Positions 1 to 9,068 of a stretch of DNA of 64,000 nucleotides are shown here, one piece after another. The first letter of the stretch is position 1. Each line of letters starts with the position of its first letter. The DNA is taken from NCBI RefSeq assembly GCF_002918555.1, contig NZ_PQMB01000005.1, positions 473,089 to 537,088 of the forward strand, in the 5' to 3' direction. The notes below the pieces were generated by a model. The model worked only from the letters and a program-made list of their open reading frames with translations. It did not search any database and was not told the origin of the DNA. The DNA is from Citrobacter amalonaticus (lineage in GTDB: Bacteria; Pseudomonadota; Gammaproteobacteria; Enterobacterales; Enterobacteriaceae). Position numbers and translations under genes: made by a program.

Positions 1-290
1 GCATGCAGGCAGCCGCGTTCCTGCGCGGTTTTCTCCGCGGCCTGAATCAACCGGCCTCCATAGCCGCCTTTTCGCAAAGACTCGTGCATCCACAAATATT
101 CGATGCACAGCCAGTCACCTTTGACTTTAGCAATTAGCCCCCCCTGAATTTCACCCCGATCGTCACGCCAGTACACGGCAAGATCGCCGAAATTTGACGT
201 TTTTATAAACTGCAGGTTGTAAGCCCGCAACCCGGTAAGGAGCGCGGTTTGATCTGCATCGGTAATGCTATCGGTTATCTGTAGCTGCAT
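1..290 (-). CDS. GNAT-family N-acetyltransferase (3' end outside window)
   Basis: The first 96 codons are visible; the rest lies left of the window. The ATG at 290 begins MQLQITDSITDADQ. Around residues 73-82 the stretch RKGGYGGRLI fits the acetyl-CoA pyrophosphate-binding loop of GNAT enzymes (R/Q-x-x-G-x-G/A), preceded by the usual beta strand and the pattern IEYLWMHESL. The family transfers an acetyl group from acetyl-CoA to an amine; the substrate cannot be told from this part. It is divergent from yicS. Family call is firm, specific function unknown. Confidence 0.8.
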   Translation of the reverse strand, partial: MQLQITDSITDADQTALLTGLRAYNLQFIKTSNFGDLAVYWRDDRGEIQGGLIAKVKGDWLCIEYLWMHESLRKGGYGGRLIQAAEKTAQERGCLH

Positions 291-420
291 TTTATTCCCC
301 TGAAAAAACTACAACTTCTGGCTGAAACTGGCTTTGTCGTTAACACGGACTGCTGAGTGAGTCGTGTGCTGTATACACTTACTCTTGAGATAACGTTCAT
401 CAGCAATAAGGATTATTACC

Positions 421-702
421 ATGAAACGATCCGCTCTGCTGCTTTTTGCCCCTCTTCTTACACTCTCAGCCATTGCGCAAGCCGACGTCCCTTATGGCGC
501 GCAGGAAAAAAACACCGTGTTGAAGGAGTTACGCAAGATTTGTACGCCGCAGGCCGCGCTCTCAGACGAAGCATGGGAAAAGGTGATCATGTCAGATAAA
601 AATAACGCGCAACATATTCGCGAGGCAATTGTGGCGATGAAGAGGAATAATCAACACAACTACTGGGAAGCGCTCGGCAAAGTGGAATGTCCGGATATGT
701 AG
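421..702 (+). CDS. yicS: YicS family small secreted protein
   Basis: A 93-residue protein with a clear Sec signal peptide (Lys-Arg, then a Leu/Ala-rich core, likely cleaved after AIAQA near residue 20). The mature part has two cysteines (in KICTPQ and VECPDM) that could form a disulfide in the periplasm. The motif KICTPQ-A-LSDEAWEK and the end NYWEALGKVECPDM match my recollection of E. coli YicS, whose function is unknown. An AAGG element precedes the ATG. In E. coli yicS lies beside nepI; here a GH1 gene and the phn cluster separate them. Confidence 0.85.
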   Translation: MKRSALLLFAPLLTLSAIAQADVPYGAQEKNTVLKELRKICTPQAALSDEAWEKVIMSDKNNAQHIREAIVAMKRNNQHNYWEALGKVECPDM

Positions 703-796
703 CTATCATATTGAAAAATGAGTACTGTAACCGGTTTCTGTCGTACAAAAAAACGTATTATTGCCAGAACAAATGAATCCTAAAGGAGCAACAATA

Positions 797-2179
797 ATGC
801 GATACCGTTTTCCTGAAAACTTCTGGTGGGGCAGCGCCTGTTCCGCTTTGCAAACCGAAGGGGACAGTCTGCATGGCGGCAAAAGCCAGACCACATGGGA
901 TGTGTGGTTCGAACGCCAGCCAGGTCGTTTTCATCAGGGGGTTGGACCGGCCAATACCTCAACGTTTTACCGCCACTGGAAGCAGGATATCGCCCTGCTC
1001 AGGCAGTTAAAGCACAACAGTTTTCGCACCTCAATAAGCTGGTCACGTCTGATCCCTGACGGTACAGGTGACGTTAATCCCGAAGCGGTGACATTCTATA
1101 ACAACGTCATTGATGAGCTACTCGCGCAGGGCATTACGCCATTTATCACCCTGTTCCACTTTGATATGCCAATGGTCATGCAGGAAAAGGGCGGCTGGGA
1201 AAACCGCGAAGTCGTGGAAGCCTTTGGCCGCTACGCGCAAACGTGTTTTGCGTTGTTCGGCGATCGGGTGAAGCACTGGTTTACCTTCAACGAACCAGTG
1301 GTCCCGGTGGAAGGGGGCTATTTGTATGACTTCCATTATCCCAATGTGGTGGATTTCAAACGCGCTGCCACCGTGGCGTATCACACCGTACTGGCGCATT
1401 CGACGGCGGTAAAAGCTTATCACGCAGGGAACTACGGGGGAGAAATCGGCGTGATCCTGAATCTGACGCCCTCTTACCCGCGATCGCAGCATCCGGCAGA
1501 TATTAAAGCCGCGCACCATGCGGATCTGCTGTTTAACCGCAGCTTTCTCGATCCGGTACTGAAAGGTGAATATCCGACGGATCTGGTGGAACTGCTGAAA
1601 GAGTACGATCAGCTCCCGGCCAGTGAACCTGCCGATAAACAGCTGATTGCCGACGGTAAAATCGATCTGCTGGGCATTAACTACTATCAACCGCGCCGGG
1701 TGAAATGCCGCGACGCGGCGGTCAACCCGGACGCGCCGTTTATGCCGGAGTGGTTGTTTGATTATTACGAAATGCCGGGACGTAAAATGAACCCTTATCG
1801 TGGCTGGGAAATCTATGAGCCGGGGATTTACGACATCATCACGAACCTGCGCGATAATTACGGTAACCCGCGCTGCTTTATCTCCGAAAACGGGATGGGC
1901 GTTGAGAACGAACAGCGTTTTATTCAGGATGGCCAGGTTAACGACAGCTATCGTATTGAATTCATCTCTGAACACCTTGAATGGTTACATAAAGGCATCA
2001 GCGAAGGCTGTAACTGTCTTGGCTACCACATGTGGACCTTTATCGATAACTGGTCATGGCTCAATGGTTATAAAAACCGCTACGGCTTCGTGCAGCTGGA
2101 TTTAGAAACACAAAACCGGACGGTGAAAAAGAGCGGCGAATGGTTTGCGAAGACCGCCGAGAATAACGGCTTTGATTAA
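797..2179 (+). CDS. Glycoside hydrolase family 1, probable 6-phospho-beta-glucosidase
   Basis: A 460-residue GH1 retaining glycosidase. The start is the ATG at 797, preceded by AAGGAG at 783-788; the protein then begins MRYRFPENFWWGSA, the normal GH1 N-terminus. The acid/base glutamate is in TFNEP and the nucleophile in ISENGMG. Near the C-terminus the segment DNWSWLNGYKNRYGF has Ser where non-phospho beta-glucosidases carry Glu, plus the distal Tyr, which is the pattern of phospho-glycosidases. The phosphate-binding Lys of that motif appears shifted by one (KN instead of xK). No PTS permease gene adjoins it, so its substrate would come from a transporter elsewhere. A cytoplasmic role in beta-glucoside use is inferred. 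Confidence 0.85.
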   Translation: MRYRFPENFWWGSACSALQTEGDSLHGGKSQTTWDVWFERQPGRFHQGVGPANTSTFYRHWKQDIALLRQLKHNSFRTSISWSRLIPDGTGDVNPEAVTFYNNVIDELLAQGITPFITLFHFDMPMVMQEKGGWENREVVEAFGRYAQTCFALFGDRVKHWFTFNEPVVPVEGGYLYDFHYPNVVDFKRAATVAYHTVLAHSTAVKAYHAGNYGGEIGVILNLTPSYPRSQHPADIKAAHHADLLFNRSFLDPVLKGEYPTDLVELLKEYDQLPASEPADKQLIADGKIDLLGINYYQPRRVKCRDAAVNPDAPFMPEWLFDYYEMPGRKMNPYRGWEIYEPGIYDIITNLRDNYGNPRCFISENGMGVENEQRFIQDGQVNDSYRIEFISEHLEWLHKGISEGCNCLGYHMWTFIDNWSWLNGYKNRYGFVQLDLETQNRTVKKSGEWFAKTAENNGFD

Positions 2180-2190
2180 ATAAATCTTAT

Positions 2191-2215
2191 TGCCGGATGG
2201 CGATGCCATCCGGCA
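2191..2215. repeat. REP palindrome
   Basis: A perfect dyad, TGCCGGATGG and its complement around a five-base loop, of the enterobacterial REP type. It sits between the convergent ends of the GH1 gene and phnV and could act as a bidirectional transcript end or mRNA-stabilising hairpin. Confidence 0.85.
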
Positions 2216-2217
2216 TT

Positions 2218-3015
2218 TCAGGCTTGTCCCAGCCTCTTCGCAACCCGCTCCAGCTTCATCATCAACAGCAGCGTCACGCCCACCAGCACAATAGTCAGCG
2301 CCGCGCCATCGGCAATATTACCGCGATCGGTCAGGCTAAAGATGGCGACCGGCAGCGTGGTCCAGCCCGGCGGATAGATCATCATCGTCGCCCCCAGCTC
2401 CCCCATCGAGAGCGACAGGCTCAGCGCCAGCGCGGAAACCATCCACGGCATCAGCAGCGGCAGCGTCACGTGACGCAGTCGATACCACGGCGATGCGCCG
2501 AGGCTTGAGGCGACGTTTTCAATATCCGCAGAGATCCGCGCCAGCCCCGTTGAAACGTTGCTGAAGGTAAACGCAGAAATCAGTACGAAATGCGCCGTCA
2601 GGACAATCCACAGCGTGCCGTTCATTTGCAGCGGCCCCTGGCTGAAGGCCACCAGAATCCCAAGCCCCACAGAAACCGACGGGATGGCACTCGGCAGATA
2701 GAACGCCATACTTAGCCATTTTTGCGCTTTTACACTGTATTCCCGCAGCGCCAGCGCCGCCCATAAGCCGCACAGCAGGGCAAACAGGCTGGCGCAAAAA
2801 CCGATAGCCAGACTGGCTAACAGCGCATCCCATGCCGCACCGTGCAGGGCGTTCACAAAGTGGTTTAGCGTGAAGCCGCTCGGCAGGATCCCGTTCCACT
2901 GCTGGCTGAGGCTCGACATCAAAATCACCGCCAACGGCAGGAAGAAAAAGACGGCAAACAACGTGGTGGCGACGATCCCCGCAGCGGCACGCCCTTTACG
3001 TGACCAAATCAACAT
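2218..3015 (-). CDS. phnV: 2-aminoethylphosphonate ABC transporter permease PhnV
   Basis: A 265-residue inner-membrane permease of the binding-protein-dependent ABC family with about six hydrophobic segments. The cytoplasmic EAA-type loop is visible as VASSLGASPWYRLRHVTLP, the contact point for the ATPase. It is the last gene of the phnS-T-U-V operon, two bases after phnU. It pairs with PhnU to form the channel for 2-aminoethylphosphonate. The sequence agrees with Salmonella PhnV as I remember it, and the whole gene order is the same. Confidence 0.92.
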   Translation of the reverse strand: MLIWSRKGRAAAGIVATTLFAVFFFLPLAVILMSSLSQQWNGILPSGFTLNHFVNALHGAAWDALLASLAIGFCASLFALLCGLWAALALREYSVKAQKWLSMAFYLPSAIPSVSVGLGILVAFSQGPLQMNGTLWIVLTAHFVLISAFTFSNVSTGLARISADIENVASSLGASPWYRLRHVTLPLLMPWMVSALALSLSLSMGELGATMMIYPPGWTTLPVAIFSLTDRGNIADGAALTIVLVGVTLLLMMKLERVAKRLGQA

Positions 3016-3017
3016 GG

Positions 3018-3878
3018 TTAGCTCCTTACGCCGGTGCGCGATGCCGCCAGGCGATACAGGGAGAACAGCCCCAGCGACAGCACAATGTTAATCAGCGCGA
3101 TCGTGCAGGCGACGCTGTAGTCGGACTCCAGAATCGCTTTGCTGTACACCATCATCGGCAATGTATTGACCCCTTTCGCACCGATAAACAATACAATGCC
3201 GAACTCGTTGGTGGTGAGCAGCAGGCACAGACTGCCGCCCGCCATCAGCGCTGGCAGCGCTGCCGGGAAAATGACCTGAGCGATCACCCGCAGCGGGCGG
3301 GCGCCAAGAATGCTGGCCGCCTCCAGCTGGCTTTGATCAATTTGTCGTAGTGCCGCCATCAGCGGGCGCATCACCAGCGGCGTGAACACGGTTATCTCCG
3401 CCAGAATCACGCCCTGCATGGAGTAGAGGAAATCAACCGGCTGCAGCCCGAAGGCAAACAGGCTCATCAGCGTGCCGTTGAGCAGCCCCGCCGAGCCATA
3501 GATAAAGGTGAATGCCAGCGTAATCAGAAAGGTCGGCAGCGCGATAAAGGTATCCACCACCCGACTAATCAGCTCGCTGCCCGGAAAAGGGATAAACACC
3601 AGAATCAACGACATAACGCTACCCAGCAGCAGACAACCCGCGGTGGCGAAGAAGGCAATTTGCAGGGTGTTAATCAGCGCGCCGATAAAACGCTTAGATT
3701 CAACCACCTGCCAGAAAGTCTCCAGCCCGATATGACCGCTGGTATCACGCAGCGCCTGGTCGACAATAAGCGATAAGGGCCATAAGAACAGCGTCGCCAG
3801 CACCAGCAGCGGCATGAGCAGCCACAGGAACGGACGCAGATTGAGGGTGGACTTTTCCACGGTCTGAGAGAGCGACAT
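3018..3878 (-). CDS. phnU: 2-aminoethylphosphonate ABC transporter permease PhnU
   Basis: A 286-residue inner-membrane permease. It starts with a short cytoplasmic tail, then a strongly hydrophobic segment (FLWLLMPLLVLATLFL), with about six spans overall. The EAA loop is seen as LEAASILGARPLRVIAQVIFP. It lies between phnT (two-base gap) and phnV (two-base gap), so all are probably read from one transcript. Together with PhnV it forms the membrane pore of the 2-aminoethylphosphonate importer. Confidence 0.92.
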   Translation of the reverse strand: MSLSQTVEKSTLNLRPFLWLLMPLLVLATLFLWPLSLIVDQALRDTSGHIGLETFWQVVESKRFIGALINTLQIAFFATAGCLLLGSVMSLILVFIPFPGSELISRVVDTFIALPTFLITLAFTFIYGSAGLLNGTLMSLFAFGLQPVDFLYSMQGVILAEITVFTPLVMRPLMAALRQIDQSQLEAASILGARPLRVIAQVIFPAALPALMAGGSLCLLLTTNEFGIVLFIGAKGVNTLPMMVYSKAILESDYSVACTIALINIVLSLGLFSLYRLAASRTGVRS

Positions 3879-3880
3879 CG

Positions 3881-4990
3881 TTATACCTCGATCAGAACCG
3901 CGTCATCAGGCTCGAACCACAGCGCCAGCTTATCACCCGGCTGTGGCAGCGGATCCACGTGCGTCATGACGATGCGCACCGCCTCCCCCGCCACATCGCA
4001 CAGCAGATGAGTTAAGTCACCCTGCCAGTGTACCGATTGCAGCGTAGCGTTAAGGCGGTTGCTCCCCGCCGAGCGCGGCGCCAGGCTCAGATGCTGCGGG
4101 CGAATACACAGCAGCTTGTTATAACCATGATGGCTGCCCTGGCTGAAAGCGCGGATCACCGCACCGCCGCAGCTCACGTCCACCAGCCCCGGAGTATCCG
4201 TGATCCCCAGCGCGGTCGCGGAGAGAATATTGGCGCGGCCTAAAAACTCAGCGGCAAAGCGATTGGGTGGATGCCGGTACAGCGTGCGGGTTTCACCGTG
4301 CGCAATCATCGAGCCGTCCTTCATGATGCCAATTTTGTCCGCCAGGGTCAGCGCTTCCGTCTGATCGTGAGTGACATAAAGAATAGTGAGTTCTGGCAGT
4401 TCGCGGTGCAACCGGCCAATTTCCTCCACCATGTTATGGCGGATTTGCGCATCCAGTGCTGAGAGCGGCTCATCGAGCAGCAGCACGCGCGGGCGCACGG
4501 CAATGGCACGGGCAATCGCCACGCGCTGCTGCTGACCGCCGGAAAGCTGGTGAGGGTAGCGGGTGGCATAGTCGCTCATACCGACAATTTTCAGAGCTTC
4601 GGTCACGCGATCCTTAATCAGCGCTTTTGGCTGTTTCTGCGCACGCAGGCCGAAGGCGACGTTATCCTCCACTTTGAGATGTGGGAACAGCGCGTAGTTC
4701 TGCACTACCATCGCCAGCCCGCGTTTGTAGGGCGGCAAATGAGTGACGTCCGTATCACCAATAAGTATGCGCCCCCCCGCTGGCTGAACAAAGCCCGCCA
4801 CCGCACGCAGCACCGTGGTTTTCCCGGAGCCGGAAGGGCCGATCAGCGCCAGAACCTCGCCGGGTTCGATGGTCAAGGAGAGCGGTTTCAGCACCACGTT
4901 GCCGTGATACGCCACGCGCAGCGAGTCGAGGACAATCCCCGATGTCCCCTGCATCGCAGGGGACTGAACGACGGTCGATTTCATCAGCAT
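3881..4990 (-). CDS. phnT: 2-aminoethylphosphonate ABC transporter ATP-binding protein PhnT
   Basis: A 369-residue ABC ATPase that powers the phosphonate importer. Walker A is GPSGSGKT at residues 51-58, the signature LSGGQQQR at 149-156 and Walker B RVLLLDEP at 168-175, with the H-loop in VTHDQTEAL. The last ~110 residues form the TOBE-like regulatory domain usual in spermidine/iron-type importers. The start MLMKSTVV lies five bases after the phnS stop. Family and operon position are both clear. Confidence 0.94.
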   Translation of the reverse strand: MLMKSTVVQSPAMQGTSGIVLDSLRVAYHGNVVLKPLSLTIEPGEVLALIGPSGSGKTTVLRAVAGFVQPAGGRILIGDTDVTHLPPYKRGLAMVVQNYALFPHLKVEDNVAFGLRAQKQPKALIKDRVTEALKIVGMSDYATRYPHQLSGGQQQRVAIARAIAVRPRVLLLDEPLSALDAQIRHNMVEEIGRLHRELPELTILYVTHDQTEALTLADKIGIMKDGSMIAHGETRTLYRHPPNRFAAEFLGRANILSATALGITDTPGLVDVSCGGAVIRAFSQGSHHGYNKLLCIRPQHLSLAPRSAGSNRLNATLQSVHWQGDLTHLLCDVAGEAVRIVMTHVDPLPQPGDKLALWFEPDDAVLIEV

Positions 4991-4995
4991 CAGGC

Positions 4996-6009
4996 TTACT
5001 CGCTTTCGGTCACGTTATGCCAGCGGGAGATATCCGCAGACAGCGATGTCGCCACCTCGTCCCAGTTCGGCTGCCAGCTCTGCACGCCTTCCAGCGCGGC
5101 GGTCGCCGCCTTGTAGTGGGCGTCGTCCGGCGTCACGTCGCTACGCACCGGCATCCCCCAGGAGAGTGCGCTGACGCTGGTTTGCGCCTCTTTACTGAGC
5201 AGAAAATTAATCAGTTTCTTACCGTTTTCACTCTCCGGCGCCCCCTGGACCAGGCCAATCACGTACGGGATTGCCAGCGCGCTGCGCTCGCCTTTCTCAT
5301 TGGCAGGCCAGAAGATCTTCACGTTTGGATTACGTTCCATCTGTGCCAGGTTCATCTGTAGATCGCCGTTAGCCACATACAGCTCGCCTTTATTCACCAG
5401 CGCGGTCAGTTTGCCGGTGGAAGCGGATGGCCCAACGTTGTTGGCTTGCAGTTTACCCAGATAGTCAAATCCCGCCTCTTTGCCGCCGAAGCTGTGGAAA
5501 GCCTGCAACATCACCGCCGTACCGTCAGCAGCCTGTCCCGGCGTGGAGTACTGGAGTTTGTTTTTGAATTTACCGTCCAGCAGATCCTGCCAGCTGGCTG
5601 GGGCGGTTTTCAGCAGCTTGCCGTTGTAGATAAAGCTCAGGTAGTTCTTCACCAGCGGAGAGTAGAAATCATTGGCGTCCGGGATCGCGGCGGCGGCGTC
5701 GGTTTTAAAGTTCGCCAGCAGCTTCCCGGCGGCGGCACGCTGAATGAACGGCGGCGCGGTTACCAGGACATCCGCCTGTGGATTGGTGCGCTCTTTCGCC
5801 AGACGCTCCACCACTACGCCACCGCCGCCTTCCACGTAGCGCACGGCAATGCCGGTCGCTTTGGTGAATGCGTCAAACTGCGCCTGATACCAGCTGTTAT
5901 CGCCATCGTGTAGCCCGTCGATGGAATAAACGGTGACCACGGATCCCGCCCAGGAGGGGGCGCTGGCGAGGGCAAAAACAGACAACAGGGCAAGTCGGGA
6001 AAGTTTCAT
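4996..6009 (-). CDS. phnS: 2-aminoethylphosphonate-binding periplasmic protein PhnS
   Basis: A 337-residue solute-binding protein. Residues 1-21 are a Sec signal peptide ([21 protein letters not shown]), followed by a type-2 extracellular binding fold. It is the first gene of phnSTUV and delivers 2-aminoethylphosphonate to the PhnU/PhnV channel. A palindromic motif centred near 6050 upstream is shared with phnW and is the likely PhnR operator. Identification rests on operon context and overall similarity to Salmonella PhnS. Confidence 0.93.
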   Translation of the reverse strand: MKLSRLALLSVFALASAPSWAGSVVTVYSIDGLHDGDNSWYQAQFDAFTKATGIAVRYVEGGGGVVVERLAKERTNPQADVLVTAPPFIQRAAAGKLLANFKTDAAAAIPDANDFYSPLVKNYLSFIYNGKLLKTAPASWQDLLDGKFKNKLQYSTPGQAADGTAVMLQAFHSFGGKEAGFDYLGKLQANNVGPSASTGKLTALVNKGELYVANGDLQMNLAQMERNPNVKIFWPANEKGERSALAIPYVIGLVQGAPESENGKKLINFLLSKEAQTSVSALSWGMPVRSDVTPDDAHYKAATAALEGVQSWQPNWDEVATSLSADISRWHNVTESE

Positions 6010-6040
6010 CGTAATAGCCTCATAGCGTACATTTCATTTT

Positions 6041-6060
6041 TCTGGCCTATACCAGATTTG
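6041..6060 (-). promoter_or_regulatory. Candidate PhnR operator upstream of phnS
   Basis: Read on the minus strand the 20 bases differ at only a few positions from 7021-7040 upstream of phnW and keep the same orientation to the gene. The core is TGGT-N4-RCCA, an inverted half-site pattern typical of HutC-type GntR regulators. It lies about 30 bases before the phnS start. The conserved pair is seen; binding by PhnR is inferred. Confidence 0.65.
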
Positions 6061-6190
6061 TTTTACGCTAAACGGCTTTTATGACAAAACGATGAAAGAG
6101 GTGTGAATCTGTGGAATACCGGGTGGCGCTACGCTGATCCGACCGACGGGCGGCGCCGTTAAAGGCATTTACGCCGCCATCGGCAAGCGG

Positions 6191-6910
6191 CTAGTGGGTA
6201 TCCACCTCAATACGCAGGCTGTCATGACGCCAGTATTCGATGTCCAGATCGAGCACGCGACCGTGCTGATCGTAGTTCAGACGACGCAGCAGCAGCGCCG
6301 GACGCCCTTCCATTACCCCCAGCGCCTGTGCGGCCTGGACCGGCATCGCGGTAGGGTAGAACGACAAATGCATACTGGTATAGACAAGGTTGTAGCGCGA
6401 TTCATACACCTCGGTCAGGCTACCGTTGAGGTCATACTGCAACAGCTCAGGCACGCGGGCGGGCAGGCAGTGGTTTTCGCAATAGCAAACGGCGCGGCCA
6501 TCGGCATAGCGCAGGCGGGTCAGCAGATAGATTTGGTCAAACGGCTGCAACTGCAGCGGCTCCATCACCTCTACCGGTACGGTGGTCAACACGCCGCTCA
6601 GCAGGGCGGTTTTCGGCTCTCTGCCCTGCTCGCGGCACAGCTTATGGAAGTTGGTGTTCTGGGTTGGATCCAGCCACAGACGGTCTGGCGTCACAAACCA
6701 GCCGCGGCGATCGGCGCGCCAGACAAGCCCGCTGGCCTCCAGCTGTGCCAGACTTTCGCGGATCGTAATGCGTGTGGTGTTGAAGATCGCACACAGCTCA
6801 CGTTCAGATGGCAGCTTATCGCCGCTTTTCAGCGCACCGCTCTGGATACGTGCCTGAAGCTGCGCCTTGATCAACAGGTACTGCGGGATATCGCCCGGGA
6901 CAGATTTCAT
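6191..6910 (-). CDS. phnR: GntR/HutC-type regulator of phosphonate use PhnR
   Basis: A 239-residue transcription factor. The N-terminal winged helix (about residues 8-75) shows the GntR signature [27 protein letters not shown]. The C-terminal part is a UTRA ligand domain, ending [21 protein letters not shown]. It lies between the divergent phnSTUV and phnWX units. The two matching palindromes at 6041 and 7021 are its probable operators, with 2-aminoethylphosphonate or a product as the likely inducer. The G+C-rich 6115-6185 stretch just after its stop holds a REP-like inverted repeat. Confidence 0.9.
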   Translation of the reverse strand: MKSVPGDIPQYLLIKAQLQARIQSGALKSGDKLPSERELCAIFNTTRITIRESLAQLEASGLVWRADRRGWFVTPDRLWLDPTQNTNFHKLCREQGREPKTALLSGVLTTVPVEVMEPLQLQPFDQIYLLTRLRYADGRAVCYCENHCLPARVPELLQYDLNGSLTEVYESRYNLVYTSMHLSFYPTAMPVQAAQALGVMEGRPALLLRRLNYDQHGRVLDLDIEYWRHDSLRIEVDTH

Positions 6911-7020
6911 GCTTGCTCGCTTCCATTTTTCCTGCCGCTATTATACAGACGCAGATGAATTTTTTGTTGCAGCGCCATTTTCCCTTTGACCCATTGCGGG
7001 AAAGATCGTCATGATAAATG

Positions 7021-7040
7021 CAAATCTGGTATAGACCAAA
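7021..7040 (+). promoter_or_regulatory. Candidate PhnR operator upstream of phnW
   Basis: The core TGGTATAGACCA is a TGGT/ACCA inverted repeat and is matched by the site before phnS. A plausible promoter lies just upstream (TTGACC near 6987, then a TGATAA-like -10), so the operator would cover the transcription start and early leader. That arrangement suits repression. The phnW start codon follows ten bases later. Confidence 0.65.
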
Positions 7041-7050
7041 GGTAAATAAC

Positions 7051-8154
7051 ATGACTTCGCGTAACTATCTGCTGCTGACCCCTGGCCCGCTGACCACCTC
7101 ACGCACGGTGAAAGAAGCGATGCTGTTCGATAGCTGTACCTGGGATGATGACTACAATATCGGCGTGGTGGAGCAGATCCGCCAGCAGCTAACCGCACTG
7201 GCAACAGCGTCTGAGGGTTACACCTCCGTTTTACTGCAAGGTAGCGGCAGCTTCGCCGTGGAAGCCGTGCTGGGCAGCACGCTCGGCCCACGGGATAAGG
7301 TGTTGATCGTCAGCAACGGTGCCTACGGCGCACGCATGATTGAGATGGCAAACCTGATGAGCATCGCCCATCACGCCTTTGACTGTGGGGAAGTCACCCA
7401 TCCGGACGTGCGGGCGATCGAAACGATCCTCAAAGCCGACCCGGCGATCAGCCATATCGCGATGGTACACAGCGAAACCACCACCGGGATGCTCAACCCG
7501 ATTGCTGAAGTGGGCGCGCTGGCGCGTCAGTATGGCAAAACGTACATCGTTGACGCCATGAGCAGCTTCGGCGGCATTCCGATGGATATCGCCGAACTGA
7601 ACATTGATTTTTTGATTAGCTCCGCCAACAAATGTATTCAGGGCGTGCCGGGATTTGCCTTCGTGATCGCCCGCGAGGCCAAAATTTCTGTATGCAAAGG
7701 CTGCTCCCGTTCGCTGTCGCTGGATCTTTACGCCCAGTGGCGCTGCATGGAGGATAATCACGGCAAATGGCGCTTCACCTCGCCTACCCATACCGTGCTG
7801 GCGTTTGCCCAGGCGCTGAAGGAGCTGGCGGAAGAAGGCGGTGTGGCGGCGCGCCACCGGCGCTATCAGCAAAACCAGCGCAGCCTGGTGGCCGGAATGC
7901 GGGCGCTCGGTTTTAACACCTTGCTGGATGATGACCTGCATTCGCCGATTATCACCGCCTTTTATTCGCCGGAAGATCCGCAGTATCGCTTTAAAGAATT
8001 TTATACCCGCCTGAAAGAACAGGGATTTGTTATCTATCCCGGGAAAGTCTCGCAGAGCGACTGCTTCCGCATTGGTAACATCGGCGAAGTCTACGATGCC
8101 GACATCACCGCCCTGCTTGCCGCCATCCGCAACGCCATGTACTGGACAAAATAA
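7051..8154 (+). CDS. phnW: 2-aminoethylphosphonate--pyruvate aminotransferase PhnW
   Basis: A 367-residue class-V PLP aminotransferase converting 2-aminoethylphosphonate and pyruvate to phosphonoacetaldehyde and alanine. The PLP lysine is Lys194 in SSANKCIQG and the ring-binding Asp is in [10 protein letters not shown] (Asp168). The ATG at 7051 was chosen because [13 protein letters not shown] is the family N-terminus; an upstream in-frame ATG at 7018 would place the operator inside the gene. PhnX follows 10 bases later and takes the product onward. Confidence 0.95.
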   Translation: MTSRNYLLLTPGPLTTSRTVKEAMLFDSCTWDDDYNIGVVEQIRQQLTALATASEGYTSVLLQGSGSFAVEAVLGSTLGPRDKVLIVSNGAYGARMIEMANLMSIAHHAFDCGEVTHPDVRAIETILKADPAISHIAMVHSETTTGMLNPIAEVGALARQYGKTYIVDAMSSFGGIPMDIAELNIDFLISSANKCIQGVPGFAFVIAREAKISVCKGCSRSLSLDLYAQWRCMEDNHGKWRFTSPTHTVLAFAQALKELAEEGGVAARHRRYQQNQRSLVAGMRALGFNTLLDDDLHSPIITAFYSPEDPQYRFKEFYTRLKEQGFVIYPGKVSQSDCFRIGNIGEVYDADITALLAAIRNAMYWTK

Positions 8155-8164
8155 GGAGCCATCC

Positions 8165-8974
8165 ATGAATCGTATCAACGCTGTTATTCTTGACTGGGCG
8201 GGCACCACCGTCGATTTTGGTTCCTTTGCGCCGACGCAGATTTTTGTCGAAGCCTTTCGTCAGGCGTTTGACGTGGAGATTACCCTTGCCGAAGCGCGCG
8301 TGCCAATGGGGCTGGGGAAGTGGCAGCATATTGAAGCGCTGGGCAAATTGCCCACGGTGGATGCCCGCTGGCAGGCGAAATTTGGCCGATCAATGACCGC
8401 TAACGATATCGATGCCATCTATGCCGCGTTTATGCCGCTGCAAATTGCCAAAGTCGTCGACTTTTCTGCACCGATTGACGGTGTTATCGACACGATTGCC
8501 GCACTTCGCGCAGAAGGGATTAAGATTGGCTCCTGCTCCGGCTACCCGCGTGCAGTAATGGAAAAACTGGCTCCCGCCGCCGCCGCCCACGGCTATACGC
8601 CGGATAACTGGGTTGCCACCGACGATCTGGCGGCGGGCGGACGTCCTGGGCCGTGGATGGCGCTGCAAAACGTGATTGCGCTGGGTATTGATAACGTCGC
8701 CCACTGCGTGAAAGTGGACGATGCAGCCCCCGGAATTGAAGAGGGGATCAACGCCGGGATGTGGAGCGTCGGGCTGGCGGTGTCCGGTAATGAGTTTGGT
8801 GCCACGTGGGAAGAGTATCAGGCAATGACGACAGAAGAGATTGCCGCCCGCCGCGAACATGCGGCCCGCAAGCTGTATGCTGCCGGAGCGCACTATGTCG
8901 TGGATTCGCTGGCAGATTTGCCGGGGGTGATTGCCGACATCAACACCCGTCTGGCAAAGGGCGAACGTCCATAA
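8165..8974 (+). CDS. phnX: Phosphonoacetaldehyde hydrolase (phosphonatase) PhnX
   Basis: A 269-residue HAD-superfamily enzyme cleaving the C-P bond of phosphonoacetaldehyde into acetaldehyde and phosphate. The nucleophile motif is LDWAGTT with Asp10. Lys52 in GLGKWQHI fits the Schiff-base lysine that sets phosphonatases apart from other HAD enzymes. The acidic end motif is in [19 protein letters not shown] precedes the ATG at 8165. With PhnW it completes the pathway that releases phosphate from 2-aminoethylphosphonate. Confidence 0.95.
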   Translation: MNRINAVILDWAGTTVDFGSFAPTQIFVEAFRQAFDVEITLAEARVPMGLGKWQHIEALGKLPTVDARWQAKFGRSMTANDIDAIYAAFMPLQIAKVVDFSAPIDGVIDTIAALRAEGIKIGSCSGYPRAVMEKLAPAAAAHGYTPDNWVATDDLAAGGRPGPWMALQNVIALGIDNVAHCVKVDDAAPGIEEGINAGMWSVGLAVSGNEFGATWEEYQAMTTEEIAARREHAARKLYAAGAHYVVDSLADLPGVIADINTRLAKGERP

Positions 8975-9066
8975 GCACAGCGCCGGATGGCGCTGTGCTT
9001 ATCCGGCCGACAATTTAACACTGCACCGCAGGCCGGATCAGACGTTCACGCCGCCATCCGGCACTG
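8973..9066. repeat. BIME: clustered REP palindromes
   Basis: Starting at the phnX stop, AAGCACAGCGCC pairs with GGCGCTGTGCTT (8973-9000). ATCCGGCC pairs with GGCCGGAT (9001-9038), and a third REP half, CCGCCATCCGGCAC, follows. Located between convergent phnX and nepI, so it probably serves as the shared transcript end. Confidence 0.85.
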
Positions 9067-9068
9067 CC

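Noticed and set aside
761-796. Earlier start for the GH1 gene
   Set aside because: It would precede the AAGGAG site and add residues unlike the family; the ATG at 797 fits better.
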